NCBI GenBank assembly: GCA_028023455.1
Contig: JAQFVV010012434.1
Coordinates: forward strand, 4,038,928 to 4,102,927
DNA length: 64,000 nucleotides
Source: Epiperipatus broadwayi
Lineage: Eukaryota; Onychophora; Udeonychophora; Euonychophora; Peripatidae
Reading direction: 5' to 3'
This document shows positions 24,381 through 36,130 of this stretch, in pieces. The notes beneath the pieces were generated by a model. It saw nothing but the letters and a program-made list of their open reading frames with translations, made no database searches and was not told where the DNA came from. Each line of letters begins with the position of its first letter. Position 1 is the first letter of the stretch. Made by a program: the position numbers and the translations under genes.

Positions 24381-26098
24381 GCTTCCAATATATTAGTCTT
24401 TTATAGTAAAATACAAGTCCAGTTTTTAGATCACCTATTTCTTCACTTTTTGTTCTAACTCCACAAATTCCTGTTTAATATAAAACAGATTATTCACTTC
24501 ATGCAATCTTTTTTAGCTTGAATGAGATCCACAGTTATGTGTAGTTAAAGGAAAAAGTGTCATAAAATGAACAACCTAGATTTGTAACTATAATTCTTAG
24601 CACTCTGTGCCTTTGGCGGCTAATATCTATCTTGGAGATGACTTATAATATCCAGTGAACAAGATTCTAATTTATTTATTTTTAATTTTTTTTCTAATGA
24701 CAAAATATTATTACATGAAAATTGAAGTGAATATGCATTGAGAAAGTAACAAAAAAGGAAATGATGGAAACTTTGTGACAAAGATTGGTTGCTATGCAAC
24801 GTTGTCAATCAAATTTATCACTCGCCATTTATATATATACATTTTTTAAACATTATTTTTTCTTTTAAATTATTATTCTTTTTATTATTATATTTTATTA
24901 CAATGGTAAAATAATGAACTCAAGAACTAAATAACTTAGTATTGACACTCAATCCTTTCACTACCATTGCACAAGTGTCACATGACCTCCAAACTATTAA
25001 ATTAATTAATTTATTATCATTATAAACTCCTATAAATTCAACAACAATTATTATCTCTATTCATTTAATTTCTCTTAGTAGTAATTCACTTTGTAGTATT
25101 TGATAGGATAATCTGTTTATTTTAATTCTAGATGGTGTTATGACCAAATAGTTTCAGAAAAATACTAAGATATTTTATGTAATATTTTAGTCTTACGTTT
25201 TCAAATATCATTCAAAGCAAAAAAAAAAAAAAGATCAATGCTATTTTTATTATAACTAAAGTTATACTGGTTTATTTTTAACTATAATAGTTTCAGCAGT
25301 GATTTTTATAGAAATCAAGCTTTTAATCTAGATATTAAGATGTTTTTTGTTTTTACAGAATTGTAATATTTGAATAATCTTATGATTTCAATATTTAATA
25401 GGGTCAGGTGAATTTAGAAATACCCAATATAAATAGATATTGATCAATCTGCTGGTTACAAAAGTACCTTGGCTGATCATGATCATATTTGTAGTAATTT
25501 ACATTTAAAAATACTTAATGGGTTTTTGAGTCTAGTAGATTAAAATGGCTTTAACATTGATCAGATGTATGTGGCTTCAAAGTTTGAAGATTTTGGTGGC
25601 TTATAAGACTGTTGTTAGCTTTAGAAATCTGGAATTTTCTATGTATAAAGATATTGTCCTAGAAACTATAATATCTACTGAAAATTGTAAACTTCTATTG
25701 GAATCTTTAGTGAAACATGTTATATTTCAGCTTATAAAATCAAAAAACTAATGTAATAAAATTTTATTTTTTAAAGTTTTTAGTAGAGAACTGATAACTT
25801 CTATTCTGAAATGTGATGTTTTATTTTGTTTTTGAATCCGATTATCTATGCTTTATACCCCGGAGATGAATAGTGAATGAAACATTTAACATATATATCA
25901 TCATGCAGTGTCAATATTAATTGACCAATCAAAGTGGGACATACTTTTATTTGCATCATTATTATTGAAACAATTTTTTACATATAAATGTATGAATCAT
26001 GCCTAATTCTAAAATCAGCTGATAATATTATACATTAATGGCTACAATTTATTCAACACTATAAGTAATTGTGCAGAAAGAAATTAAATTTATGTGCC
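24381..26098. other. AT-rich DNA with no recognised feature
   Basis: No supported gene or repeat. The 68-codon ORF at 25545-25751 has no recognisable similarity, no clear splice context and ordinary A/T-rich composition. Confidence 0.45.
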
Positions 26099-26413
26099 CT
26101 CACTTGTCAGTAAGAGTTTTAAAGTTTGAGTAGAACATTTAAGCTTAAGAAGCATATTTATATATGTATCAACCTTAGTGACATGCTTATATCAGGGTTT
26201 GAGTCTATTGCATACTTAATGTTATGGTGGTCAATTGAATTGAAAAATTTAATCACATGAGAAAAACAGACTCATTTTTAACCACCTGTGATTAGATGTA
26301 TATTAATTATGATTAAATATAAATCTACTACTATTAAAGAATGTTATATATATATATGCTCTAAGCTTAAATGATTTACTTAAGCTTTTAAAACTCTTAC
26401 TGATGAGTGAGAG
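26099..26413. repeat. MITE-like element with ~65-bp imperfect terminal inverted repeats
   Basis: 26099-26170 (CTCACTTGTCAGTAAGAGTT...) is the imperfect reverse complement of 26345-26413 (...AACTCTTACTGATGAGTGAG), enclosing ~175 bp of A/T-rich DNA. There is no coding capacity. The form is that of a miniature inverted-repeat element, but no target duplication could be fixed and the family is unknown. Confidence 0.5.
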
Positions 26414-28079
26414 CATGGAGAATTATAATACTTATAAAAACAGCACTTGGTCAGAGCTTAATTTTTTTCTGCCCAATTACAGATTTTTCAATACTTAATA
26501 ATGGTAGATTTACATTTAGACATTATAAGTGTAAAAGCTATCCTAATATTTTGACTACCAAGTCTTGTTTCTGATGAAGTCACTGTTAAAGTTATAAACA
26601 ACTTAGCATTTCTTAGAATAAAAAAAAAACATTTTTTATTGTTGGTATAATAAATCTTTTTATAATTACATAGATAAATAGTGATGCTAATGTTATTTAT
26701 CTATGCTATCTACAAAAAATTTCTGATGTTTCAAGTGAAAACACTCCAAGTAAAATCAACTTTTTTTTTCTAGACATATATTTTCTCTTAATTAAAACTT
26801 GATGTCATCAGTAGTTCAGGAAATCAGTTGAGACTTCCACAATATAGTAACCATCTCTGTAAAATACACTCACAAAATTTCAGCACAATTTTAAAGCTTA
26901 AATACAAAATTAGTAAATCTTTAATATTATTCCTCTTTAAAACTTTTATAAAAACTCATTTTCACTAACCTTACTTAATAAACACTTAAATTTGCAATTA
27001 ATTACCCCCAAAAGCTAACACTATTTGTCTACATTTTTAGAAAATTTCTGGAAATTTTCTATAGAGGATGCAAGTAAATAATGTAAGTTTTAATTAAATA
27101 CTTTCAAATATGAATCAACAGTAGAAATATGTCTGCATTTAAGAACACAAAACCTCTTTTATTTTAAATTTACCAAAAAAAAAAAAAAACGTACTAACAA
27201 AAAACATTCTTCATGTAGATTATTTATTTTTTAAAATTTGTTTTTAGAAAACCAGTCGCCAAATATTTTTGTGTATAGATTTATTTCATACACATTGTAT
27301 TTTTAATTAATATATTGTAATGGAAAATAAAATAAAAAGTAAAAACAATCCTAATGAAGCAACATTGCCCCTGTTGGACAAGAAAATTGTAATGGACAAT
27401 TAATAAAATAATGAATGAAAGGCAGCCTGACCTGCAAATACCAACATATTTGAGCAATCTAGAACATTGTAATGGAACAATAAAATACTGGCCATTGACA
27501 ATAATAAATAATATGATAAGTAAAAACTGACCAACAACAATATGGAAAAATATAACTAAGTGTTCACTGAATAGCTTGCAGATTTACTGAGCAGAACTAG
27601 CTGGCCTGCAAGTGTCTCATAGGTTTTGGCAATGATATGTAATAAAATAAATTATGAACCAAATAATTTTCTTCAATTATGTACTACATATTTTGAGCAA
27701 CCTAAAATATACTGAATAAATGCTGTACTTAGGTAGAGATTAGTAAATAAAAAATAAATGAAATAATCCACACAAGTTTTAAGGGGGAAATATATGTATA
27801 CTTACTGAGAGTTTTTTTTTACTTGGCAACCAACAATAGCAAAAAAAATAATGCAGTCATTTCTTTAAATATAAGTTTATAAACATATAATTACCCTTTC
27901 TTCTAATCTTAATAAGGCATTGTTATCATTTGTTATAACTTATTAAAAATATTTCATTTTTATATTTAATAAATAAAGTATCCATTCACTCTACATTTAT
28001 TCAAATTAATAAACATATTTATTATACATAATTGTTATCTTTCTTTAGTTACAAAATGCATACAGAGGATTGTAAATGG
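26414..28079. other. AT-rich DNA with no recognised feature
   Basis: No gene was recognised. A perfect 12-bp inverted repeat with a short loop (CATAGATAAATA near 26670, partner near 26695) and poly-A runs are the only structure noted. Confidence 0.45.
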
Positions 28080-29276
28080 TGTAATGTGATGATTGCACAT
28101 ACTGCGGTCACACATATAAAAATTAAACATTCAGAGAATATTAAATATTATGTTTGGCAGAAGATAAAAATTAAAAAAAAAAGAAAAGCGAGCTTGGAAA
28201 AAATGTACAGAACAAAGAAATGTTTCAACTAATTAAAAAAAAGAGAGAGAGAGGGAATTAGAATCAAAAGATTCTTATCTTTTACCCTCCGAAGTTCGAG
28301 TTTTGGTGAAATTAAAATATAAAATTAGAGATAGTGGAAATGTATGTTAAAAAATAAAGCAATAAAGAAATATAAATAAAATGCAAGTTAAAATCCGATT
28401 TTGAAAGAAAGTAAAGTTTAAAAAAAAATAAAAAAACCTTAAATAGCCCGCAAAACAGAGAAAGTAGACATGATCAAAAGGTAAGGATCTGGGTTTTAAA
28501 GTACACATTTGATGATAAACGAAATGCGTGTATGGAGTATATGTGAAGCAGGATATAGACAGAAATAAATAAATGCTTGTCCAAATTTAAAAAAAGAAAA
28601 AAAAAGAAAAACATGTATTAAAAATCTGTTTAATTAAAATCAAGAATATTGAAATACATAGTGCTACGAGAGTGGGTAAAACCAATTTACATATGGCTGA
28701 AGGCATAGTAAGAAAGAAGGTGTGAATAAAAGTGAAACAAAGGATCGGAAGGACAAAGGCTGATGGAATTTTTTAATTAAGAAATAAAAGTTTTTCAAGA
28801 GAGATTACAGCTAGAGACTTCATGTTGAGAGGGTGGTAAAACACAGCTCCGATAATCAACTGATATAGTTAACAAATATGACTTTTAACATCGGTGCCAC
28901 ATCTAGAATGGCTGGCTAGGGCCATCGTGATCGCTGGTCAATCCGGACTTGCTGTACTAATGGTTCTTGTCAAGATGTAATAACCGCCGTCGTAGTGCCT
29001 GCTGGTGGATTCATTTAGTTGCCTTGTCCTCAATGCCTTGTCCTTGATGCCTCATCCATGAGGCCTTAACACTGAGAAGCTATACACAACCAAAACTAAC
29101 CTACGAGCGACCGTCCCTCTAAAGAAGTGGAGAAATCCACGTGGCGGTCGGCAGGATGTCGGATAAATTCAGAGACTAAAACCTAGATAAAGATACATAC
29201 CTTTTTTTTATATATTTCAATGTGCACATCGTTGACTTAGACAATGGCCACCTGCTTTTTGTGAATGATAAAGACA
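28080..29276 (+). repeat. 5' LTR of the Ty3/gypsy element
   Basis: It starts TGTAATGTGATG and ends GATAAAGACA, matching 34342-35508 throughout apart from substitutions and a 20-30 bp indel near 28730. The first two thirds are very A/T-rich, while 28850-29170 is CpG-bearing. In that part several CpGs of this copy are TpG or CpA in the other and vice versa. The gag frame opens only ~9 nt after the LTR end, and I see no tRNA-like primer-binding site in between. Confidence 0.9.
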
Positions 29277-29284
29277 GGGAAGAA

Positions 29285-30400
29285 ATGAGAAATGAGGTCA
29301 TCCAGCAATCAAAGTCTAAGGACACATGGGATGGATTTCACAAAGAGATTAAGAGGAATGAACAAAGGAGTATGGGGCCATGTGCATATGAGGAATCAGA
29401 AATAGTTAAGGACAGAGGTAGAGAGTCAGCAATATTGGATTAGGAGAAAGACATAGGGCGACCAGAAAGGGAGATAAGACAGTTAGATGAAGAGGTGGAA
29501 GTAGTCAGAGTGGAGGATCATAGAATGATGATGATGAGCACACAGGAGAATTTAAGTCAGGTGGTGAAGGTAGTAGCAGGGTTAAATACAAAAGTTGACG
29601 AGAGTATAAGGAGGTCAGCCAATAGCAGCACCAATACCAACATAGAGGGCATAGGACCAAGAACCAGTGGAGAATGTAGAATGGTGGGATCTAGAAATTG
29701 CATGGATTATCCTGTGGGCTTCCACCAATTTCTGAAGATCCAAGTCTTTGCTGGAAACCCTGGAGAAAGCCTGATGGAGCATTTGAACAACCTGGAATGG
29801 TACTTCAAATTCGGTAGAATGAGTGAGGAGGCCAAGATAGCAGTTGCCTGCAGCCATTTGCAGGGTGAATCTCAAGTCTGGTGGAACTCACTGTTCCAGA
29901 AATGCATCACATTTGCAGGATATCATAAAGCATTGAAGACTAGTTATTGGAGTGAGGAACTCCAAGAAGATATGTTGCATCAGATAAAACAGGATAAATG
30001 GAGACCGGAGGAATCATTTATAACATTCTTCTATCGTCAAGTGGCTAAGTTACAAATGATAACTGCAAATCCATTACCTGAGACACAGATACTCCGCATA
30101 ATTAGGCCCGGGTTTTCAAAGGATATAGAATGAACTTTAATCAGTGCAGAGAGTAGAGAGTCAGTGGAACAGATGGCAGAACTGTTGATCGCATTGGACC
30201 ACAGTAGAGACTGAGTAGAGCTTCTGGAGGCCAAAGGGAGGGAAAAACAGCAACAGGTACAAGTAGCAAACCTAGGTTATGGAGGAGATAGAGAAACATT
30301 GGAAATGGCTCTTCAGAAATGTCCAAAATTAACGATTGAGGTGGAAGGACTTGTGGTCAATGCACTATTCGATTCGGAAAAGTCAGATCTCTGTTATGTC
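29285..30400 (+). pseudogene. Ty3/gypsy gag with start of protease, broken
   Basis: A single frame runs from ATG at 29285 through an acidic, coiled-coil-like N-terminus (TAG at 29441-29443), a Met-rich patch and a capsid domain at about 29720-30130 (IQVFAGNPGESLMEHLNNLE, WYFKFG, ACSHLQGESQVWW) typical of Retrotrans_gag. TGA stops fall at 30131-30133 and near 30211. The same frame continues into the protease start, where ALFDSEKS at 30365-30385 stands at the Asp-Ser/Thr-Gly active site: the aspartate is kept but the glycine is replaced by glutamate. No CCHC zinc knuckle is visible. Gag forms the particle and binds the RNA. The protein as it stands could not be made whole. Confidence 0.8.
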
Positions 30401-32340
30401 TCAGGGAACATTTGGCAGGTTAAAGTATGGCTGCACAGAACTCAGGATGCTGCCATTAAAATTGGTTCAGGTACTGTTGGTGAATGGAAAAAGGGTAAAT
30501 CTGGAGTCCCAACAGGCCTATGTAAGGATAGATATTGCAGGAGAAAGGTTTGACCATGTATTGGTGTTCTTGGATGGGTTGATCCATGACATTGTGTTAG
30601 ATTCCGATTTCATGCACAAGGTAGGATGCATACTGAACTATAAACAGGGCTATACTGAGATAAATGGCACACGGCTAAACCTTGTGAAAAAAACCAAGAT
30701 GATAGAGGGGTTTATCAGGAAGAAATGCTTGCACAGAATGCATTGATGGAGATAGAATGGGAACATATAAAGGGTGAATTGACGTTGATAGATACAGAGG
30801 GATAGGCTAAGGAAGATTCTTGCGAGGAATAGCGTGGTGTTCTCAGAGGTCCTGGGAATCATTTAAGGTTATGAGCATCGGATAAGACTTATGGAGGACC
30901 AGCCATATCAGGCTCATGCTTATCCGATACCATACCAATATAAGCAAGAAGTTGAGGCACAGATAGATATGATGCTAAAATGGGGGGTTATCTCAAAGTG
31001 TTCATCACCATTTAATAATCCTATTGTGACAGTGAAAAAAAAGGATGGATCCATCCGATTATGTTTGGATGCATGGCACCTGAATAAGATAACTATTCCA
31101 GACATTAATGCTCCACCCCCTATAAACAAGATACTCACAAGATTTAAAGGGAAAGGGGTATTTTCAACGTTCGATTTGACAGCCAGCTTCTGGCAGATCA
31201 AGCTACATCCTAAAGATAGGAAATGCACGGCATTTAGATATGATGGACATGCATACAATTTTAATAGGATTCCGTTCGGAAGAAATTGTGGAGCAGGGCT
31301 TGTCCGATGTTTGGATCAAGTATTAGATGATAAAATAAAGAGCTTCATCATGATATAGGTGGCCGGCATTGTCATTGCATCTGAGAATATCGAGGAACAT
31401 TTCAAACATGTGGAAGGGTTCTTGGAGGAATGTAAAGGAAAAGGCATCAGGATTAATCTAAACAAAAGTCACATAATGACATCGGAAGTCAAGTTCCTGG
31501 GCCATGTCATTAGTGAGAAAGGGATAGTACCAAACCCGGAGAAGATCAAGGCCATCCAGGAATTTCCAACTCCTTGGAACAGAAAACACATTAAATTGTT
31601 TCCGGGTTTACATAACTTCTATAATCGGTTTTATAGAGAGTTCTCATTGGATATGGAGTCACTATTACATCTGCTGAATAGGGAAACACCATGGACATGG
31701 GGGGAACAACAAAAACAGAGCTTTCTGATGGTAAAGGCCGGCTTTTTGGAAACAGTTACGTTGGCATACCCGGACTTCAGCAAGACTTTTTTTGTACAAA
31801 CCGATAGTAGCGGGTTCAGATTAGGAGCCACGATGTTCCAAATACAGGAGGGAGGTCAACACAGAGTCCTTTGTTTTATTAGCCGGTTTCTGAAAGGCTC
31901 GAAACTTAATTATACTGTTACAGAGAAGGAGGCTCTCGCAGTAATATGGGCATTCAAAAAATTCCGGCAAAACTTGGTTGGATCAGACATTGTGGTATTG
32001 ACCAATCACCGCAGCCTTGAGTTCCTAAATCACAGTTTTCTGGCTAACAATAGGTTGTTGAGATGAATCTTGTTCCTACAAGAGTTTAACTACAAGGTAG
32101 TGTATTGCCGTGGGACAGAGAATGTTGTGGCCGATACGCTTAGTCTGTACGCAATAGCAACAAGTCAACACATGAAATGTGATGGTGCATACATCGCAGT
32201 TACTGAGATGGATGGAGAACCCAAGATAGCAAGTGAAATGCATAATTTAAAGGAACACCAAAGGAAGGATCGGGAGTGCAGACAATTGATAGAACATTTA
32301 CGGCATCAATCTGTATCAGAGATAAAGGGAAACACCCTGT
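30401..32340 (+). pseudogene. Ty3/gypsy pol: protease end, reverse transcriptase and RNase H, catalytically dead
   Basis: After a frameshift near 30400 the protease continues (VLVFLDGLIHDIVLDSDF near 30560). The reverse transcriptase is open from 30891: IPYQYKQEVEAQI, a VKKKDGSIRLCLD block, then FSTFDLTASFWQI with the first catalytic Asp. At 31356-31367 the expected YVDD box reads TAG-GTG-GCC-GGC, meaning stop, Val, Ala, Gly, so both catalytic aspartates and the tyrosine are gone. RNase H follows in the same frame (QTDSSGFRLG, TEKEALAV, then ADTLS), with TGA at 32064-32066 where Trp is usual and Asn in place of Asp in the TDH box. The frame shifts again near 32330. Confidence 0.9.
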
Positions 32341-33463
32341 GGCAGGACCAAAACCACTTCTGCATGAAGGGAGACTCTTGCAATGGATGCTCAAGCAAAG
32401 GAAGCAGACACGCATCGTCATGCTCAGGGCCTTGAGAAAACAGACCATTCATTATGTCCATGAAACATATGGGCACCATGGGAGACACAAAGTGGAAAGT
32501 TGCCTTAGACATTGGTTCTACTGGCCAGGAATGCATGATGACATTGCCAGTGTTATTAGAATGGGTGACACCTGCGCTCGAACTAAACCCCCTAATGTAT
32601 CAGGAGTAGGATCATTACAGCCCATATACACCGATCAGCCGAACCGTATATTAGCCATCGACTTTTATGGTCCATTGCCGGCTTTTAATAAGAAGTACCT
32701 ACTGGTCATGTATGACCTCTTCTCAAAGTTGGTGGCTGCATATCCAGTCATGCAAGCCAATGCTAAGCAAACTATTAAGGCCCTTGAGCAACAACATTTT
32801 AAGATGGTGGGAATTCCTACTCGGATCTTATCAGATCATGGTACACCATTTACGTCATGTGAGTGGAAGAAATGGATCACTAAACACAAAGTAAAGCACA
32901 CATTGACATCCATCCATAATCCTCAGTCGATCCCATGCGAACGGGTCATGAGAGAGCTCAGGCGTCTGTTTCGTGTATATATATATCGGATGACCATTGT
33001 ATGTGAGTGAAGGAAACCCCATGTATAGTAAACATGATCAATTGTGCAAAGAATGAATCCACAGATTTTGAACCCATTCGGCTACATTTTGGGAAACATA
33101 TCCCATGCCCATTTAATGGTCGATTACCTGTAGGAACCAAAGCAATAAATAGGAGAAGGGACATGGAGCAAGCACGTAATCAGATGGAAAGGATGGGTAA
33201 AATAAGAAAGCAAAGGTTCAAGGGGGTGGAAAATCAATTCAGGATCAGTGATAAGGTCATGGTGAGGGTACAACCTGTAAGTTGCCCAGTGCAAAATAAA
33301 TATTAAAAAGTTCCAACCCATTTATGAAGGACCATACACGATCCAAAAGCTGTATAGGAATAACGCCTTTGTCATAGCCCAGAGAACAGAGGAAAAAGGG
33401 GTATACAATGCTCGATCACTAAGGCTATTCAATAAAGAAAGACAACCACCAGATAAGACTTAA
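32276..33463 (+). pseudogene. Ty3/gypsy integrase, DDE kept but zinc finger and frame broken
   Basis: The N-terminal zinc-binding region has its His pair (HETYGHHGRHK) and the second Cys (TCARTK), but the first Cys of the pair is Gly. The catalytic core keeps all three acidic residues: Asp in AIDFYG (32660), Asp in LSDHGTPF (32834) and Glu in IPCERV (32939). The frame then moves at about 33005 (to 33306) and again near 33300, where IYEGPYTIQKLYRNN and a short basic tail end at TAA 33461-33463. Integrase joins the cDNA to the target. No chromodomain is recognised at the C-terminus. Confidence 0.85.
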
Positions 33464-34324
33464 GGGCAATCACAGATAAAGGAAGGATTTACTGATAACA
33501 AGATTGGAAATGGAAATGGACTAAGAGTCATGGAGACTGGACTGTAATATTGATCCTGATAGCAGAAAGAAATGATGAGCCAATAGGTGGAAAAAGGGAT
33601 GAAGGACATTATGATAAAATAAGAAAGCATATGATAAATAATGGTGTGAGGTCATAGATAGAGGCTGAAGGCATGTAGGTTTAGATATTGGTAGATAGGT
33701 CTGAACAGTATTGGGTGATGCCTTCTTCGTTATTCATTCATGTATGTTCTGCAGTGCACCAAATCTTATCGTACAGAGAACACAGGGACAGAGATCCCAT
33801 TCTCATAATGACTCACTGGATTAAGATTTCCAGTTAGATATTGGACAGATATCACGAGTCAATGGTTCAGAGACCAGTCTATGGGGGAAAGAACCCCTTG
33901 CATAAATTAAGAGCTATCAGAAAATATACTGAGCTTATGGATGAGTTGGACGAAAAGATGACAGCCTCCCCAACCCACCTCGGTAATAGTGACCAGAGTT
34001 GGCACTTAGGAGTTTATCATTTGCAGGATGTGATGTATGAACAGGTTTAATTGGGTCACAGAGATATCCTGTGGATCCGAACCTGTATATACGAGTATGA
34101 GGCAGGAATAAAATGCATGTAATGCTATGACAATATTAAATTGGTTCGGCAATGCTGGTTGGGTCATCAAGAAAGAGATATAATTTACCTGGTCGCCTCT
34201 CTAGAGATTAACCTCATCACTAAATCATGTTAGGAGTGTGTAAATCTAAAAGGTTTGAACAGTAGTTGGGAGCATCTAGCGTTCGATGCAAAAATTGAAA
34301 ATTTTTTTTTACAAAAAAAAATTT
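33464..34324 (+). other. Non-coding 3' internal region of the Ty3/gypsy element
   Basis: This lies between the integrase stop and the polypurine tract. A 69-codon ORF at 33841-34050 (MDRYHESMVQRPVYGGKN...) has no recognised relative. It could be the remnant of a third ORF, but no signal peptide, fusion or transmembrane pattern is seen. Confidence 0.6.
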
Positions 34325-34341
34325 AAAAGGAGGGGGAACGG
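34325..34341 (+). promoter_or_regulatory. Polypurine tract before the 3' LTR
   Basis: AAAAGGAGGGGGAACGG lies directly before the TG that opens the 3' LTR, the expected position and composition of the plus-strand primer. The sequence before the 5' LTR shares only its last two G residues. Confidence 0.75.
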
Positions 34342-35508
34342 TGTAATGTGATGATGGCACATACTGCGGTCACACATATAAATATTAAACATTCAGAGAA
34401 TATTAAATATTATGTTTGGCAGAAAAAAAAAAAAAAAAAAGAAAAGCGAGCTTGGAAAAAATTTACAGAACAAAGAAATGTTTCAACTAATTAAAAAAAA
34501 AAAAAGAGAGGGAATTAGAATCAAAAGATTCTTATCTTTTACCCTCCAAAGTTCGAGTTTTGGTGAAATTAAAATATAAAATTAGAGATAGTGGAAATGT
34601 ATGTTAAAAAATAAAGCAATAAAGAAATATAAATAAAATGCAAGTTAAAATCCGATTTTGAAAGAAAGTAAAGTTTAAAAAAAAATAAAAAAACCTTAAA
34701 TAGTGTGCAAAACAGAGAAAGTAGACATGATCAAAAGATAAGGATCTGGGTTTTAAAGTACACATTTGACGATAAACGAAATGCGGGTATGGAGTGTATG
34801 TGAAGCAGGATATAGACAGAAATAATAAATGCTTGCCCAAATTTAAAAAAAGAAAAAAAAAGAAAAACGTATAAAAATCTGTTTAATTAAAATCAAGAAT
34901 ATTGAAATACATAGTGCTATGAGAGTGGGTAAAACCAATTTACATATGGCCGAAGGCATAGTAAGAAAGAAGGTGTGAGAAGGACAAAGGCTGGTGGAAT
35001 TTTTTAATTAAGAAATAAAAGTTTTTCAAGAGAGATTAGAGCTAGAGAATTCATGTTGAGAGGGTGGTAAAACACAGCTCTGATAATCAACCAATATAGT
35101 TAACAAATATGACTTTTAACATAAGTGCCTCATCTAGAATGGCTGGCTACGGCCATCGTGATCGCTGGTCGATCTGGACTTGCTGCACTAATGGCTCTTG
35201 TCAAGATGTAATAACTGCCATCATAGCGCCTGCTGGTGGATTCATTTAGTTGCCTTGTCCTCGATGCCTTGTCCTTGATGCCTCGTTCATGAGGCCTTAA
35301 CACTGAGAAGCTATACACAACCAAATCTAACCTATGAGCAACCGTCCCTCCTAAAGAAGTGGAGAAATCCACATGGCGGTTGGCAGGATGCCAGATAAAT
35401 TCAGAGACTAAAACCTAGGTAAAGATACATACCTTGTTTTTATATATTTCAATGTGCACATCGTTGACTTAGACAATGGTCACCTGCTTTTTGTGAATGA
35501 TAAAGACA
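34342..35508 (+). repeat. 3' LTR of the Ty3/gypsy element
   Basis: It matches the 5' LTR end to end, starting TGTAATGTGATG and ending GATAAAGACA, and is ~30 bp shorter because a block near 34977 is missing. Over about 235 bp of the CpG-bearing part (from 35058) I counted about 18 differences, many at CpG, TpG or CpA sites, against fewer in the A/T-rich part. ORFs read across it on the minus strand (34604-34840, 35130-35372) are shadows. Confidence 0.9.
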
Positions 35509-36130
35509 TTCTTGAATTTTTTTTTGATAAATACCCAGAGTGACGATTTATAAATGTACCAGCATTTATAAGAGTTTTATGTGTTCTTTTTCTTGTAGCA
35601 CTACAGATCATAATCTGTTTTATTTAATGTAAATGTGTTTTATAGTTTTTTTTAATGATTGATTTATTCTATTAAATATATTTTTTTTTCTATTTAAATC
35701 TGTCTTGTCTCATTCTTCGCCACGTTCAAAAAGGGATAGTCTAGTTTTAGGGTGGGGAGCTATTATTCATTTTTTAATTATTAAATTAACACATGAAATT
35801 TGGTAGTGCAGTGTTTGATTCCGTTAAATTTATAAATCATCCAAGCACTATAACTCTGTCAAATCTTACAGCAGTCAGGAGAAAGTTGATTGGGAAACAT
35901 AACCTGGGGTTATATCTGTATTGCGGTCAAATATGGAGATAGACTCGTCTATTTTCGTATTTCTCTCTGCTTGCGGTAACGGAAAGTGGAAGATTTTGAA
36001 TTATAGAATTCCCCATTATGTACACATAAAAGGGAAGTTTAGCCTTCGATCATTGTGTGCCCATTACAATATATATATATATATATAATTTTCAATCATT
36101 ATCGATCTATGACAGGATAAAGGTCTTTTG
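35509..36130. other. Unassigned stretch between two elements
   Basis: The base mix is more balanced than most flanking DNA at 35700-36050 (for example CTTCGCCACGTTC and CTGCTTGCGGTAACGG), but no ORF or RNA gene is recognised. It ends at a short (TA)n run at 36070-36088. It may be a fragment of another element or unique sequence. Confidence 0.4.

Larger units (their letters stand above)
28080..35508 (+). mobile_element. Ty3/gypsy LTR retrotransposon, full length but inactive
   Basis: The element has two ~1.2 kb LTRs (28080-29276 and 34342-35508), a gag-protease frame, reverse transcriptase, RNase H, integrase after RNase H (the Ty3/gypsy order), an ~860-bp non-coding stretch and a purine-rich tract before the 3' LTR. 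Its coding part is visibly richer in G+C than the surroundings. The frames are broken by several stops and at least four frameshifts, and catalytic residues are lost. No matching target-site duplication is visible: GTAAATGG precedes the 5' LTR and TTCTTGAA follows the 3' LTR. The element may be old, or its ends may have recombined. No envelope-like ORF is recognised. Confidence 0.9.
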
